From assembly GCA_020348625.1 (NCBI GenBank), contig CP070752.1:1915064-1924574 (forward strand): 9,511 nt of DNA, given 5' to 3'. The notes under the pieces are model-generated. The model saw nothing but the letters and a program-made list of their open reading frames with translations. It was not told the DNA's origin and ran no database searches. Made by a program: the position numbers and the translations under genes. Numbering within the stretch: position 1 is the first letter of the stretch; every line of letters begins with the position of its first letter. This DNA comes from Deltaproteobacteria bacterium (GTDB lineage: Bacteria > Desulfobacterota > DSM-4660 > Desulfatiglandales > B25-G16). Positions 1 to 6,910 of this stretch are shown here, piece after piece.

Positions 1-5
1 GGTTG

Positions 6-1055
6 TCATGAGATGACGATCCTCCCCTTCGGCTTGTCCACCACTTCGCCGATGATCGCTGCTTCTTGCACTCCTTCCTGGTGAAGCTCTTCGAGCAGGG
101 TTTGTGCCCCTTGCCCGGACGCGGAGATGAGCAGCCCACCTGAGGTCTGGGCATCGAACAGCATGAGCATGAGCACATCGGAAATCCCCGCGGCATTGTC
201 TATCATGTGAAGGCGAAAATCGCGGTTGCGTATTGTCCCACCGGGAATCAACCCCATATCGGCATATTCCTGCGTACCCGCAAGGAAACGCACTGCGCTA
301 GAGTCGATCACCATGCCCACATCCCCGTTCTCGATCATCTCGCAGGCATGGCCCAGGAGTCCAAAGCCCGTCACATCGGTACAGGCGTGCACTTCCACCT
401 CAACCATCAGCTCTGCTGCCTTCCTGTTCAGGCTGCTCATGCATTCTATCGATTGAGCCACCGAATTCTCGTCTGCCAACCCTCCCTTGAGCGCGGTGTT
501 AATGATACCCGTACCAATGGCCTTGGTAAGGATGAGCTTGTCGCCCGGCCTGGCACCCTTATTATAGAGCACCTTTTCAGGATGAATGGTGCCCGTTACC
601 GAAAGCCCATACTTGAGCTCATTATCCTCAACACTATGCCCGCCCACGAGAAGCACCTCTGCCTCTCGCATCTTATCCAGCCCACCCCTGAGGATCTCCT
701 GGAGTATGGAGATATCCATCTTCTTGATGGGGAAACAGATAATATTCATCGCTGTGATCGGTGTGCCGCCCATGGCGTAGACATCTGACAGGGAGTTGGC
801 CGCTGCAATCTGACCAAAAGTGTAAGGATCGTCCACGATGGGGGTAAAAAAATCCAATGAGAGCACAATTGCGAGATCGTCTCTCAGTTTATATACTCCG
901 GCATCTTCTGCATGCTCCATCCCCACAATCAGGTTTGGATGGGAGATAAGCGGCAGTCCGCACAGTGCCCTATCCAGGTCGCCCGGACCTATCTTACATG
1001 CTCACCCTGCACCGCTCACCGTTTCAGTGAGCCGTGTTTTTTTCTCGTTGTCCAT
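6..1055 (-). CDS. selD: Selenide, water dikinase (selenophosphate synthetase) SelD, a selenoprotein with Sec at codon 18
   Basis: SelD converts selenide and ATP to selenophosphate, the selenium donor for selenocysteine tRNA and selenouridine. Read from the ATG at 1055 the product has 349 residues, close to the usual length (about 345). An in-frame TGA at 1002-1004 (codon 18) sits in the motif GAG-U-ACK, where E. coli has catalytic Cys17; the essential Lys follows three residues on (K21). Further family motifs are seen: DFFTPIVDDPYTFG, NSLSDVYAMGG, VGGHSVED and ACTDVTGFGLLGH. The start at 1055 has AAAGGA about 8 nt upstream. Stopping at the TGA and restarting at the ATG at 926 would remove the whole catalytic N terminus, so TGA is read as selenocysteine (inference, strong). 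It is the last gene of the selenium operon, 71 nt after the NnrD-like gene. Its stop at 6-8 lies just inside the window edge. Confidence 0.95.
976..1004 (-). promoter_or_regulatory. In-frame UGA (Sec) codon plus SECIS-like hairpin of selD
   Basis: The TGA is at 1004-1002. Eleven bases later on the coding strand comes a perfect 5-bp stem, AGGTC/GACCT (990-986 with 980-976), closed by the 5-base loop CGGGC, so loop guanines lie 18-20 nt after the UGA. Known bacterial SECIS elements are short hairpins just downstream of the UGA with an exposed loop guanine at roughly this distance, which SelB binds. The hairpin is seen directly; its SECIS role is inferred from position and from the SelD context. 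Confidence 0.75.
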
Positions 1056-1126
1056 TTGATCATCCTTTTATGTTCATCATGGGGTGTTTATCTAGCGCTT
1101 TAGAATAGGTCAGGGGCCAAGCGGTC

Positions 1127-2035
1127 TTATAACGCACTCTCCCCCTGTGACAGCTCTTCCCATGGCGCCCCTCTCTTGTTTTCACCGAGCACCTCCTCCA
1201 GAGCCCTCGGTATGTGATTGACTATTTCGATTACCTGTGTGGCAGGGGTGGGCTTCGCATAGTATCCGGCGAGCCTATTTGTGCGTGCGGCAATACTCGC
1301 GGCCTCTATGATTTCCATGCCGGTGCTGATCAAGGATGCGACGATCCCCGTCAAGGTATCTCCCGTGCCGCCTATAGCCTCCAGGGCATCCTCCACAGGT
1401 TGGTCGACGATTGCTTGAATCCCTTTCTCGTTGGCAATATGGTCTTTTTCCCCCTTGACCAGGAGGTGGCGTGCCGCGTTATTGTGGGAATAGGCGCGTG
1501 ATATTAAATCCGGGACCCTGCTTTCCTCATGAAGGATGAATCCCCTCGTATAGAAGGGGTGTGGCGCCTCTTCATCGGCCAAAAAGGCCAGCTCCCCGAT
1601 GTCAGGTGTGAACAGATCGTACTGTGAGGATTTTCCGCTCATCTTGGCCGCATACATGAACCCGGCGTCTGCGATGAGGCGAGGGCGCCTGACTGCCTCA
1701 TCCAGTTTCGCAAGGACTCGATTGTGCCAGTTGACATCGGGCAGTAGATAATGAAGCGTGATTGATTCGAAGTCTGATTGCGGCAGATGCAGTGTCAAGT
1801 ATTCGTAGAGCCTTCGACTGCCGTCTCCGTGGCCAATATCCCCTACCACATATCCATAGGGAGCCGACAGCCCCAATAACTCTCCTGCCTTTATGGCAGC
1901 TGCCAACAGCGCCGGGGTTCCCCGATTCACAGGGACCCTGTTTCCACCAATGCAGAGCTCATTATCCATGAGGCCCACCTCTCCGGGTATCAGGGGGAAT
2001 TGTTCACGGGGAATGGTACCAACTATTGCGTGCAT
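1127..2035 (-). CDS. YjeF-C / ADP-dependent NAD(P)H-hydrate dehydratase-like protein (ribokinase fold) in the selenium operon
   Basis: This 302-residue protein resembles the C-terminal YjeF (NnrD) family, ribokinase-fold enzymes that dehydrate damaged NAD(P)HX using ADP or ATP. Seen in the sequence: DAGFMYAA near residues 123-130, LFTPDIGELAFLAD at 141-154 (the family's LTPxxxE strand), LLVKGEKDHIA near 191-201, and the nucleotide/anion-hole motif GGTGDTLTG at 222-230 with the expected catalytic Asp226. The N terminus is short and lacks a clear NnrE epimerase domain. The ATG at 2035 has AAGGAGG about 10 nt upstream and overlaps the end of the DUF3343 gene by 13 nt, so translation is probably coupled. 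Its place in a selenium operon suggests a dedicated role rather than general NADHX repair, but the substrate cannot be told from sequence. A sugar or other small-molecule kinase of the same fold is the alternative. Confidence 0.8.
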   Translation of the reverse strand: MHAIVGTIPREQFPLIPGEVGLMDNELCIGGNRVPVNRGTPALLAAAIKAGELLGLSAPYGYVVGDIGHGDGSRRLYEYLTLHLPQSDFESITLHYLLPDVNWHNRVLAKLDEAVRRPRLIADAGFMYAAKMSGKSSQYDLFTPDIGELAFLADEEAPHPFYTRGFILHEESRVPDLISRAYSHNNAARHLLVKGEKDHIANEKGIQAIVDQPVEDALEAIGGTGDTLTGIVASLISTGMEIIEAASIAARTNRLAGYYAKPTPATQVIEIVNHIPRALEEVLGENKRGAPWEELSQGESAL

Positions 2036-2577
2036 CGGCGCGTTGCCTCCTTATAGGCGAGTTGCAAGGCGTAGCCACATAATGTATGGCCAATTTCCCG
2101 GGGGCTGGGTGCTTCCATAAGGGTCTTTCCCACCATCTCCTGTGCCAGATACGGAACGTCCGGACACCCACCGCCAGAGACATTCACTATAGTCTTTGTC
2201 TCCTTGTCAACGGTCAATTTCATATTTGCCGCTCGAACCATAAGGTATCTGTCAAGCTCCTTCACCTTGAACAGATCCACCGGTTTCAGCAGAGGGCTGG
2301 TTACAGGCACCACGTCTTTAGGCAGCACACCTGCTTCTTGGAGCGATCGTAGTATGTTGAGCTCCTCGATAAGGGGGATTTCTATGACCAGGTCACATCC
2401 ACTCCGGATCTCAGGCGGTGGCCCCATCACCCTGATTTCCCATCCCCTGGCCTTAAGTACCCGCTCTGCTCGGATCACCTCGCTGGTGTTCTCGAATATC
2501 AGGAGCCCTCTATCCCCTGGCGCTCCCCCGGCAGAAGTCTCCGCATGCCTTCGCTTAAAGACATCGAAAAAGGCCAT
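2023..2577 (-). CDS. DUF3343 (putative Se/S carrier-like) protein with extra C-terminal domain
   Basis: This is a 184-residue soluble protein. Residues about 24-95 match DUF3343, a family described as a putative Se/S carrier: LLIFENTSEVIRAERVLKARG followed by VMGPPPEIRSGCDLVIE with Cys61. After a linker, residues about 118-178 form a second compact domain with SGGGCPDVPYLA (Cys138) and HTLCGYALQLAY (Cys167), which I do not recognise. The start at 2577 is chosen because AAAGGAG lies just upstream and the ATG shares one base with the TAA stop of the TusA-like gene (TAATG). An upstream ATG at 2643 would overlap that gene by 67 nt and adds a low-complexity Gly/Arg stretch. Being next to yedE, a tusA-like gene and selD, it plausibly receives or delivers reduced selenium through one of its cysteines. 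This is inference; no catalytic site is evident. Confidence 0.85.
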   Translation of the reverse strand: MAFFDVFKRRHAETSAGGAPGDRGLLIFENTSEVIRAERVLKARGWEIRVMGPPPEIRSGCDLVIEIPLIEELNILRSLQEAGVLPKDVVPVTSPLLKPVDLFKVKELDRYLMVRAANMKLTVDKETKTIVNVSGGGCPDVPYLAQEMVGKTLMEAPSPREIGHTLCGYALQLAYKEATRRCTQ

Positions 2578-2798
2578 TACTGCTCCTTTGAGATGGTGAT
2601 CCGGTATCCCCCGCCTTCTTCCAGCACCTCCTTCACCTGCCACCCCTGACTCGTGGCGGCGCGGCTCACGTTCTCCTTCGAGGTGTCGGTATCCACCAGG
2701 ATCAGAATCTCCCCCTTATCCGCCTCTTTTATCTCATCTAGCGTCATTAATACCGGTTGTGGGCAAGAGAAGCCCCTTGCGTCTACGGTTTTAGTCAT
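2577..2798 (-). CDS. TusA/SirA-family persulfide (perselenide) carrier protein
   Basis: This 73-residue protein fits a single TusA-fold domain. The N-terminal family signature is seen: a VDARGFSCPQPVL stretch with the CPxP active-site Cys12. The C-terminal end has the expected small beta strand (GGGYRITISKE). TusA proteins carry sulfur as a cysteine persulfide. Relatives next to selD (YedF-type, usually longer and with an added C-terminal domain) are associated with selenium metabolism, so carrying selenium as a perselenide is the likely job here. The ATG at 2798 has AGGGAG upstream and lies 12 nt after the YedE-like stop. Its stop overlaps the DUF3343 start by one base. A split arrangement, with TusA and a separate Se/S carrier-like protein, could be a functional counterpart of the two-domain YedF protein. 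Confidence 0.92.
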   Translation of the reverse strand: MTKTVDARGFSCPQPVLMTLDEIKEADKGEILILVDTDTSKENVSRAATSQGWQVKEVLEEGGGYRITISKEQ

Positions 2799-2810
2799 AA
2801 CACGCGCTCC

Positions 2811-3899
2811 CTATTTCTTTCGCATGGTAAAACCTATAAACAAACACACGAGTAGCCCTATGACAAGGGCTGCGATTCCGTGTGGCCCCACCCCGCTGGG
2901 AGAGCTGGCCAGGCCGAAGTTATGTGAAAAGCCAGCCCCTACGATCATACCGAGGGCGAAGACTGCGGCATCGCCGTCACCTTCGCCTGCCAGGAAGAGT
3001 TGCCGGCCCGGACATCCGCCTGCAAGGGTGAAGGCAAGACCAGCCAAGACCATGCCCCCGAAATTCCAAACGCTCATGGTGTGCGCTACCGGCTGGTTCG
3101 CAAAGCCCGGATGGAATTGCCCCACGATAAGGTTGGTGATGAACGCGAATACCGCAAGGGCCACAAGCCCTGAAAAGAGGTGGCCCTGGCGAAAGAGGAT
3201 GAGGTCCCTGAACGACCCCATGGTGCAAAAGCGGCTCCGCTGGGCCAGGAAGCCGATCGCGAGACCTATCAAAAGGGATGCGAAGATGGGAGCGTGCATT
3301 GAACCCGGGCCTTTGACGCTATAGAAGAGGATCCCGCTTTTCGCCTCCCCTTGGATTTGAGGAAAGATGAGCATCAAGACAAGAAAACCCAACATGGTTA
3401 ATGGGAACAGCCACCCTGCTGAGGTATATGTCTTATCGGTTCGGCCCAGGGTGTACCCGGCCTTGAGAAAGCGGGTGCCAATCCAGATGCCTCCAATAAG
3501 GCCAAGCAGACCAAGAATTGCATTGCCATCTCCACCGGCAAAACGCAACAGGGCTCGCCATGGGCATCCCAGAAAGACCAGAGCGCCGATCATGGCAAAG
3601 GCTCCTAACATGAACCTCACTATAGGGGTAGAGCCCACCCGTGGCCGAAATTCCTTGAATAGATAAGCCGCAATCAACGAGCCCAGAACAAAACCGATAA
3701 TCTCTGGCCGCATATACTGAACCACAGCCGCGCGATGGAGCCCGATTGCCCCTCCAATATCCCTCTCAAAGCAGGCAACACATATGCCCATGTTTCCGGG
3801 ATTACCCCACTTCTGCAGGAGAGGAGCGAATATCCCGATAAAGGCTCCTACTGCAATAATCCCCGGCCGAGTCGCAAAGAAATTCTTGAACTTGGCCAT
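2811..3899 (-). CDS. yedE: YedE-like selenium metabolism membrane protein (YeeE/YedE family transporter)
   Basis: A 362-residue integral membrane protein with about nine or ten hydrophobic segments (for example near 13-30, 66-81, 97-110, 163-180, 203-219, 241-260, 311-330 and 341-357). YeeE/YedE proteins move sulfur compounds such as thiosulfate across the inner membrane; the YedE subgroup encoded with selD and TusA/YedF genes is thought to move a selenium compound. Conserved cysteines are seen in MGICVACFERD (C40, C43), GCPWR (C112), RFCTMGSFRD (C225) and GGCPGRQ (C296), with the paired AGGDGNA and AGEGDGDAA turns that show the internal duplication. The start at 3899 has AGGTGG upstream, and the membrane protein begins cleanly there; an upstream ATG at 3992 would add a non-family stretch. 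It is the first gene of the selenium operon and is preceded by the likely regulated promoter. Confidence 0.93.
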   Translation of the reverse strand: MAKFKNFFATRPGIIAVGAFIGIFAPLLQKWGNPGNMGICVACFERDIGGAIGLHRAAVVQYMRPEIIGFVLGSLIAAYLFKEFRPRVGSTPIVRFMLGAFAMIGALVFLGCPWRALLRFAGGDGNAILGLLGLIGGIWIGTRFLKAGYTLGRTDKTYTSAGWLFPLTMLGFLVLMLIFPQIQGEAKSGILFYSVKGPGSMHAPIFASLLIGLAIGFLAQRSRFCTMGSFRDLILFRQGHLFSGLVALAVFAFITNLIVGQFHPGFANQPVAHTMSVWNFGGMVLAGLAFTLAGGCPGRQLFLAGEGDGDAAVFALGMIVGAGFSHNFGLASSPSGVGPHGIAALVIGLLVCLFIGFTMRKK

Positions 3900-3979
3900 G
3901 CATTCCACCTCTTCAACTCGAAAACCCTCCGGAACCGCAGGGAAGTGATTCCCCCACTGATACCGTTTCACCTTTCGCG

Positions 3980-4036
3980 TTGTTTGCAACAAAAATATAT
4001 TGTATGTTCCAATAAGTCAAATTTAAATATACAATA
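3980..4036 (-). promoter_or_regulatory. Three phased T-N11-A dyads, candidate LysR-type operator array upstream of yedE
   Basis: Three dyads with T-N11-A spacing, the general LysR-type recognition pattern, lie in a row: 4021-4035 (ATTT-N7-CAAT, imperfect), 3999-4013 (ATTG-N7-CAAT, perfect arms) and 3980-3992 (TTGTT-N3-AACAA, perfect arms). Their centres are 22 and 20 bp apart, about two helical turns, as expected for a tetrameric LysR protein touching one DNA face. In addition, TATTGTAT (3998-4005) and ATACAATA (4029-4036) form a perfect 8-bp inverted repeat around the whole. The middle dyad overlaps the -35/-10 spacer of the candidate promoter. Binding by the adjacent LysR protein is inferred. 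Confidence 0.55.
3992..4020 (-). promoter_or_regulatory. Candidate sigma70-type promoter of the selenium operon
   Basis: On the minus strand a TTGACT -35 hexamer (4020-4015) is followed 17 nt later by TATTTT (3997-3992), or 15 nt later by the better TATATT (3999-3994). The start point would fall near 3985, giving a leader of roughly 85 nt before the yedE ATG. It is the strongest promoter-like match in this AT-rich 256-bp gap, and the five genes downstream have no comparable internal promoter. Confidence 0.5.
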
Positions 4037-4092
4037 ATAGAGCGCTATCTAATAGGGATGTCCAATAAGAGAGAGAAAATGAAGATTCTAGA

Positions 4093-4120
4093 GGTTTTTC
4101 TGGAGAGGGGTAGAAAAACC
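4093..4120 (-). terminator. Weak hairpin downstream of lysR, possible terminator
   Basis: GGTTTTTC (4093-4100) and GAAAAACC (4113-4120) form a perfect 8-bp inverted repeat with a 12-nt loop, 36 nt past the lysR stop. The stem is AT-rich and no run of T follows it on the minus strand, so it is a poor intrinsic terminator. It may simply separate lysR from yedE transcription in part. Confidence 0.25.
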
Positions 4121-4155
4121 GCGATGGTTTTGACTGCGAGAGGCGATGTAACGAT

Positions 4156-5055
4156 CTATAGGTGCCCTTTTTTCTCTTGCAAGAACTGCAAGAGGGCTTG
4201 TGCTGCCGGAGAATGGGACTTTTTTCCGCTGTACACGATGAAGAACTCTCGATCAAGTTCCAAATCCTTAACGGGGATGGTTTTAAGCGTTCCAAGCCTG
4301 ATTTCGTTTTCTATCGCCTTCTCGGAAACGAAAGAAACCCCAAGGCCGCTTTCTACTGCCCGTTTTACGGCAGCGGTGCTCCCCAACCTCATGACCACAT
4401 TGAGGTCCTCCTCAGTTATACCCTTCTCAAGCAGTTTCTGTATGATCGTGATGCGGGTGCCGGAGCCGCTCTCACGCAGGATAAAGGGGATTCCCCTGAG
4501 CTGTTCTACGCTAAGGCTCTCCTGGTGCAGCCAGGTACTATCTGCCGGTGCAATGAGCACGAGCTTGTCCGTTGCCAGGCTCTTGAAGACCAGCTTATCG
4601 CTTTTATCACGAGTTCCAACAAACCCTATTTCCACCTCGTGAGCCAAAACCTTGGTAGTCACCCCCTGCGTGTCTGATATTTGAAGGTCTATGTCAATGG
4701 CCGGGTGTAACCCCTTAAATTCAGCCAAGAGGCTTGGCAGGAGGTATTCGCCCGGTATTGTGCTTGCCCCTAACGTCAAGGTTCCCTTCATTAATCCTTT
4801 CAGCTGCTCGATGGCTTGATCGGCTTCGTTTATCAACCGCAAAATCCTTTTCGCATACTGGTACAGTGTTTCGCCTGTTTTGGTAACAGTTATCTCCCTT
4901 GCTCGGCGATCCAACAGTTGTGTTCCCAGTTCTTGCTCGAGGGAACTGATTTGAAGGCTTACCGTGGGCTGGCTCAAGAACACGACCTCGGCGGCTCGCG
5001 AAAAACTCCGTTTTTCAACTACGGCACAGAAGGCCTTGAGTTGATTCAACTCCAT
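4156..5055 (-). CDS. LysR-family transcriptional regulator, selenium-metabolism associated type
   Basis: A 299-residue LysR-type regulator of standard length. Residues about 1-60 form the winged helix-turn-helix (MELNQLKAFCAVVEKRSFSRAA, then SQPTVSLQISSLEQELG, then the wing with LLDRR and the T-x-x-G motif). A coiled linker follows (about 60-88), then a periplasmic-binding-like effector domain from TLTLGASTIPGEYLLP onward. LysR proteins act as tetramers on promoters and respond to a small ligand. It lies immediately upstream of the yedE-to-selD operon on the same strand, unlike the divergent arrangement common for LysR genes, and a 256-bp gap with dyads separates them. LysR regulators of this subgroup recur next to selenium genes; control of yedE here is inferred. 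Its ATG is 39 nt after the GGDDF gene, with only weak AAGG upstream, so it may be co-transcribed with the signalling genes. Confidence 0.92.
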   Translation of the reverse strand: MELNQLKAFCAVVEKRSFSRAAEVVFLSQPTVSLQISSLEQELGTQLLDRRAREITVTKTGETLYQYAKRILRLINEADQAIEQLKGLMKGTLTLGASTIPGEYLLPSLLAEFKGLHPAIDIDLQISDTQGVTTKVLAHEVEIGFVGTRDKSDKLVFKSLATDKLVLIAPADSTWLHQESLSVEQLRGIPFILRESGSGTRITIIQKLLEKGITEEDLNVVMRLGSTAAVKRAVESGLGVSFVSEKAIENEIRLGTLKTIPVKDLELDREFFIVYSGKKSHSPAAQALLQFLQEKKGHL

Positions 5056-5094
5056 GATTCTGCCTTACATCGGCAATCTAGGGCAGGCACCATA

Positions 5095-6054
5095 TCAGGC
5101 TGCGTTTCCCTTGGAACCCCGGCGATCTTTCAGATAGCAGCTACCCTCCATGGCTTTGACGCGATTCTTAAGCTCAGCTGCAATAGCGCTCACCTCTCCG
5201 ATGTGCTTGATAGGCTTGTATTCGTTGGTGACCACCGCGATAGAGATGGACAAAATGGGGAAACGTTCCGTCTCTCCTTTGCGATTCACGGAGTCAATGT
5301 AACCCCGAACCCTGTCTTGTTCATCGTAGAAATCGCCGATCACCAGATTGAAGTTGCTTATTATCTCTTGGCAAACCTCATCCAATCTGTCGGGCGATAC
5401 AATGAAAACGAAATCATCTCCGCCGACATGACCCACAAAGGTATCAGCGGCATCAAGTCTGCTGATCGAGTTCGTGACGAGACGGGCAGTCATTCTGATC
5501 ACCTCGTCTCCCCTCAAAAAGCCGTATTTATCGTTATAGGCCTTGAAGTGGTCGAGGTCCACATATCCCACGGCAAAGGGTAGAACACTGTCAATCCGTT
5601 TCTGGATCTCCCGAATGATCGCATAGTTCCCCGGAAGCCGGGTGAGTGGGTTGATATCACGAGTCCTGGCAGTTCGAGTCAGATTGAGAAAAATCCTTGT
5701 ATTCAGCTCATCGACGGTGATGGGCTTTCTGAGGTAGTCATCAACGGGGACCTGCCCCCAGTTAATAGCGAGATCGCCGTCGGAGGGTTGCAGTATCAGG
5801 AGTATGGGCAAATATCCGAAGACGGTATCAGCCCTAATCCTCCAACAAAGGTCGATCCAACCCTCACCTTCCGACGACTGGCAGATGAGCATAATATCCG
5901 GAGGGTCGCTGTAGATTGCGTCAAGGGTATGGATGGAAGATGCTGCGGTTTCGATTACAAAATGGGGTGCGCTTTTGCCTAAGAGTTCTCTTAACTCATC
6001 CGAACCTGCCGAATCATCAGCTATTATGAGTACCCTTTTCTTATTCTGAGTCAT
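5095..6054 (-). CDS. Degenerate receiver domain fused to GGDEF (GGDDF) domain
   Basis: A 319-residue cytoplasmic protein. Residues about 6-118 fold like a response-regulator receiver: the acidic pair D13 D14 and the lysine K110 (RKPI) are present. The phosphorylated aspartate, five residues after the PD at 52-53, is Cys58 (PDIMLICQ), and the usual Thr/Ser after beta-4 is missing (PILLILQ). Residues about 133-308 are a GGDEF domain, beginning PLTRLPGN, with the metal/nucleotide motif VDLDHFKAYND (165-175) and a signature GGDDF at 211-215 rather than GGDEF/GGEEF. No RxxD inhibitory site is seen upstream of it. It may be a weak cyclase, a GTP-binding effector or a c-di-GMP-independent partner; activity cannot be decided from sequence. 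The ATG overlaps the HDOD stop (ATGA), implying translational coupling. Confidence 0.88.
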   Translation of the reverse strand: MTQNKKRVLIIADDSAGSDELRELLGKSAPHFVIETAASSIHTLDAIYSDPPDIMLICQSSEGEGWIDLCWRIRADTVFGYLPILLILQPSDGDLAINWGQVPVDDYLRKPITVDELNTRIFLNLTRTARTRDINPLTRLPGNYAIIREIQKRIDSVLPFAVGYVDLDHFKAYNDKYGFLRGDEVIRMTARLVTNSISRLDAADTFVGHVGGDDFVFIVSPDRLDEVCQEIISNFNLVIGDFYDEQDRVRGYIDSVNRKGETERFPILSISIAVVTNEYKPIKHIGEVSAIAAELKNRVKAMEGSCYLKDRRGSKGNAA

Positions 6055-6905
6055 ATCTCAACGCTCTGACCGTACAGGAAATCGTCCGCCTCTTCGAGTT
6101 TATAATATGTTTCCTTGATGATCTCTTCCAGCAGGGAATCGCCAATATCCAAAGCCGCCCAGGCCTCAGGGTCGATTTGAGGCACCAGATCGTCTCCCCC
6201 AGAGCCAAAGCCAATGCCTCTTGTCAAGGAATCAGCAAAATTGACCGTGGCAGTCGGCACCAGCGCGGATTTTGAGAGATGCGGGTTGTGATGGTGCATA
6301 ATTGGCTCAGCGAGCTTAGCAGGTAGATGCCATTCCTGACAGAGCCAGTCACCTACGGTAGTATGATTGAATCCAAGGATTTCCTCTTCCGCATCATAGG
6401 TCGATATTTGCTTCTCTTCGACAACCTGATCGATAAGAGTTGATTCGTCGGGCAATTCAATCCGGATGACTACCTTTCCGATGTCGTGCAAAAGAGCGCT
6501 TGTGGACACCTCATCCGGATTAGGGGAGTTCGTTTTTCGTGCGATTACCCCTGCGGCTGCAGCGCAGCCCAAGGAGTGTTTCCAGAGGCCATGCAAGCCC
6601 CCGGTCTTCATCATGTCAAAAACGGCTGTGCTCAGAATAAGCCCCCTTACCACGTCGAATCCAAGGATGATGAGGGCATGGGTGATGTTCGAGATTCGGC
6701 GGGGAAACCCGTAAAACGCCGAGTTTACAACCCTCAGGATTTTCGCAGACAAGGCCTGATCGGAGGAGATTATGCTTGCGATATCTTGAGCACGGGCATT
6801 GGGGCTCTCCATCAAGGGAATAATCTTGCCGAATACGTCCGGCAGGGTTGGCACATTCCTTAATCTGCCTATGCGTTTTCTGATATCCTCTCTGTCGACG
6901 CTCAC
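6051..6905 (-). CDS. HDOD domain protein
   Basis: A 284-residue protein whose residues about 12-210 form an HDOD domain, a degenerate HD-type fold used as a signalling and protein-interaction module. Seen are the opening RLRNVPTLPDVFGKI, the SSDQALSAKILRVVNSAFYGFPRRI block, WKHS with H110, and the retained HDIGK at 140-144, then HHHNP. The C-terminal part is acidic and helical with no recognised domain. The start codon is GTG at 6905, chosen because the HDOD domain follows almost at once. An AAGGAG ends only one base before it, which is unusually close, and a weaker GAGAGG lies farther back. It is the middle gene of the operon, 5 nt after the small gene and overlapping the GGDDF gene by 4 nt, so the three probably act together in one signalling module. 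Confidence 0.9.
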   Translation of the reverse strand: MSVDREDIRKRIGRLRNVPTLPDVFGKIIPLMESPNARAQDIASIISSDQALSAKILRVVNSAFYGFPRRISNITHALIILGFDVVRGLILSTAVFDMMKTGGLHGLWKHSLGCAAAAGVIARKTNSPNPDEVSTSALLHDIGKVVIRIELPDESTLIDQVVEEKQISTYDAEEEILGFNHTTVGDWLCQEWHLPAKLAEPIMHHHNPHLSKSALVPTATVNFADSLTRGIGFGSGGDDLVPQIDPEAWAALDIGDSLLEEIIKETYYKLEEADDFLYGQSVEI

Positions 6906-6910
6906 GCTCC

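Noticed and set aside
6..926. selD starting at the internal ATG at 926
   Set aside because: This would delete the catalytic Sec/Cys and Lys; the upstream frame through TGA restores the full, family-matching N terminus with a ribosome site.
2577..2643. Upstream start for the DUF3343 gene at 2643
   Set aside because: It would overlap the TusA-like gene by 67 nt and lacks a ribosome site, whereas the ATG at 2577 has AAAGGAG and the typical TAATG coupling.
4058..4642. Plus-strand open frame beginning MSNKREKMKILEVF
   Set aside because: Almost all of it lies antisense to the clear LysR gene, the rest falls in the regulatory gap, and it resembles no family I recognise.
4816..5583. Long plus-strand open frame of 255 codons
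   Set aside because: It is antisense to the LysR N terminus and the GGDEF domain, both of which carry clear family motifs.
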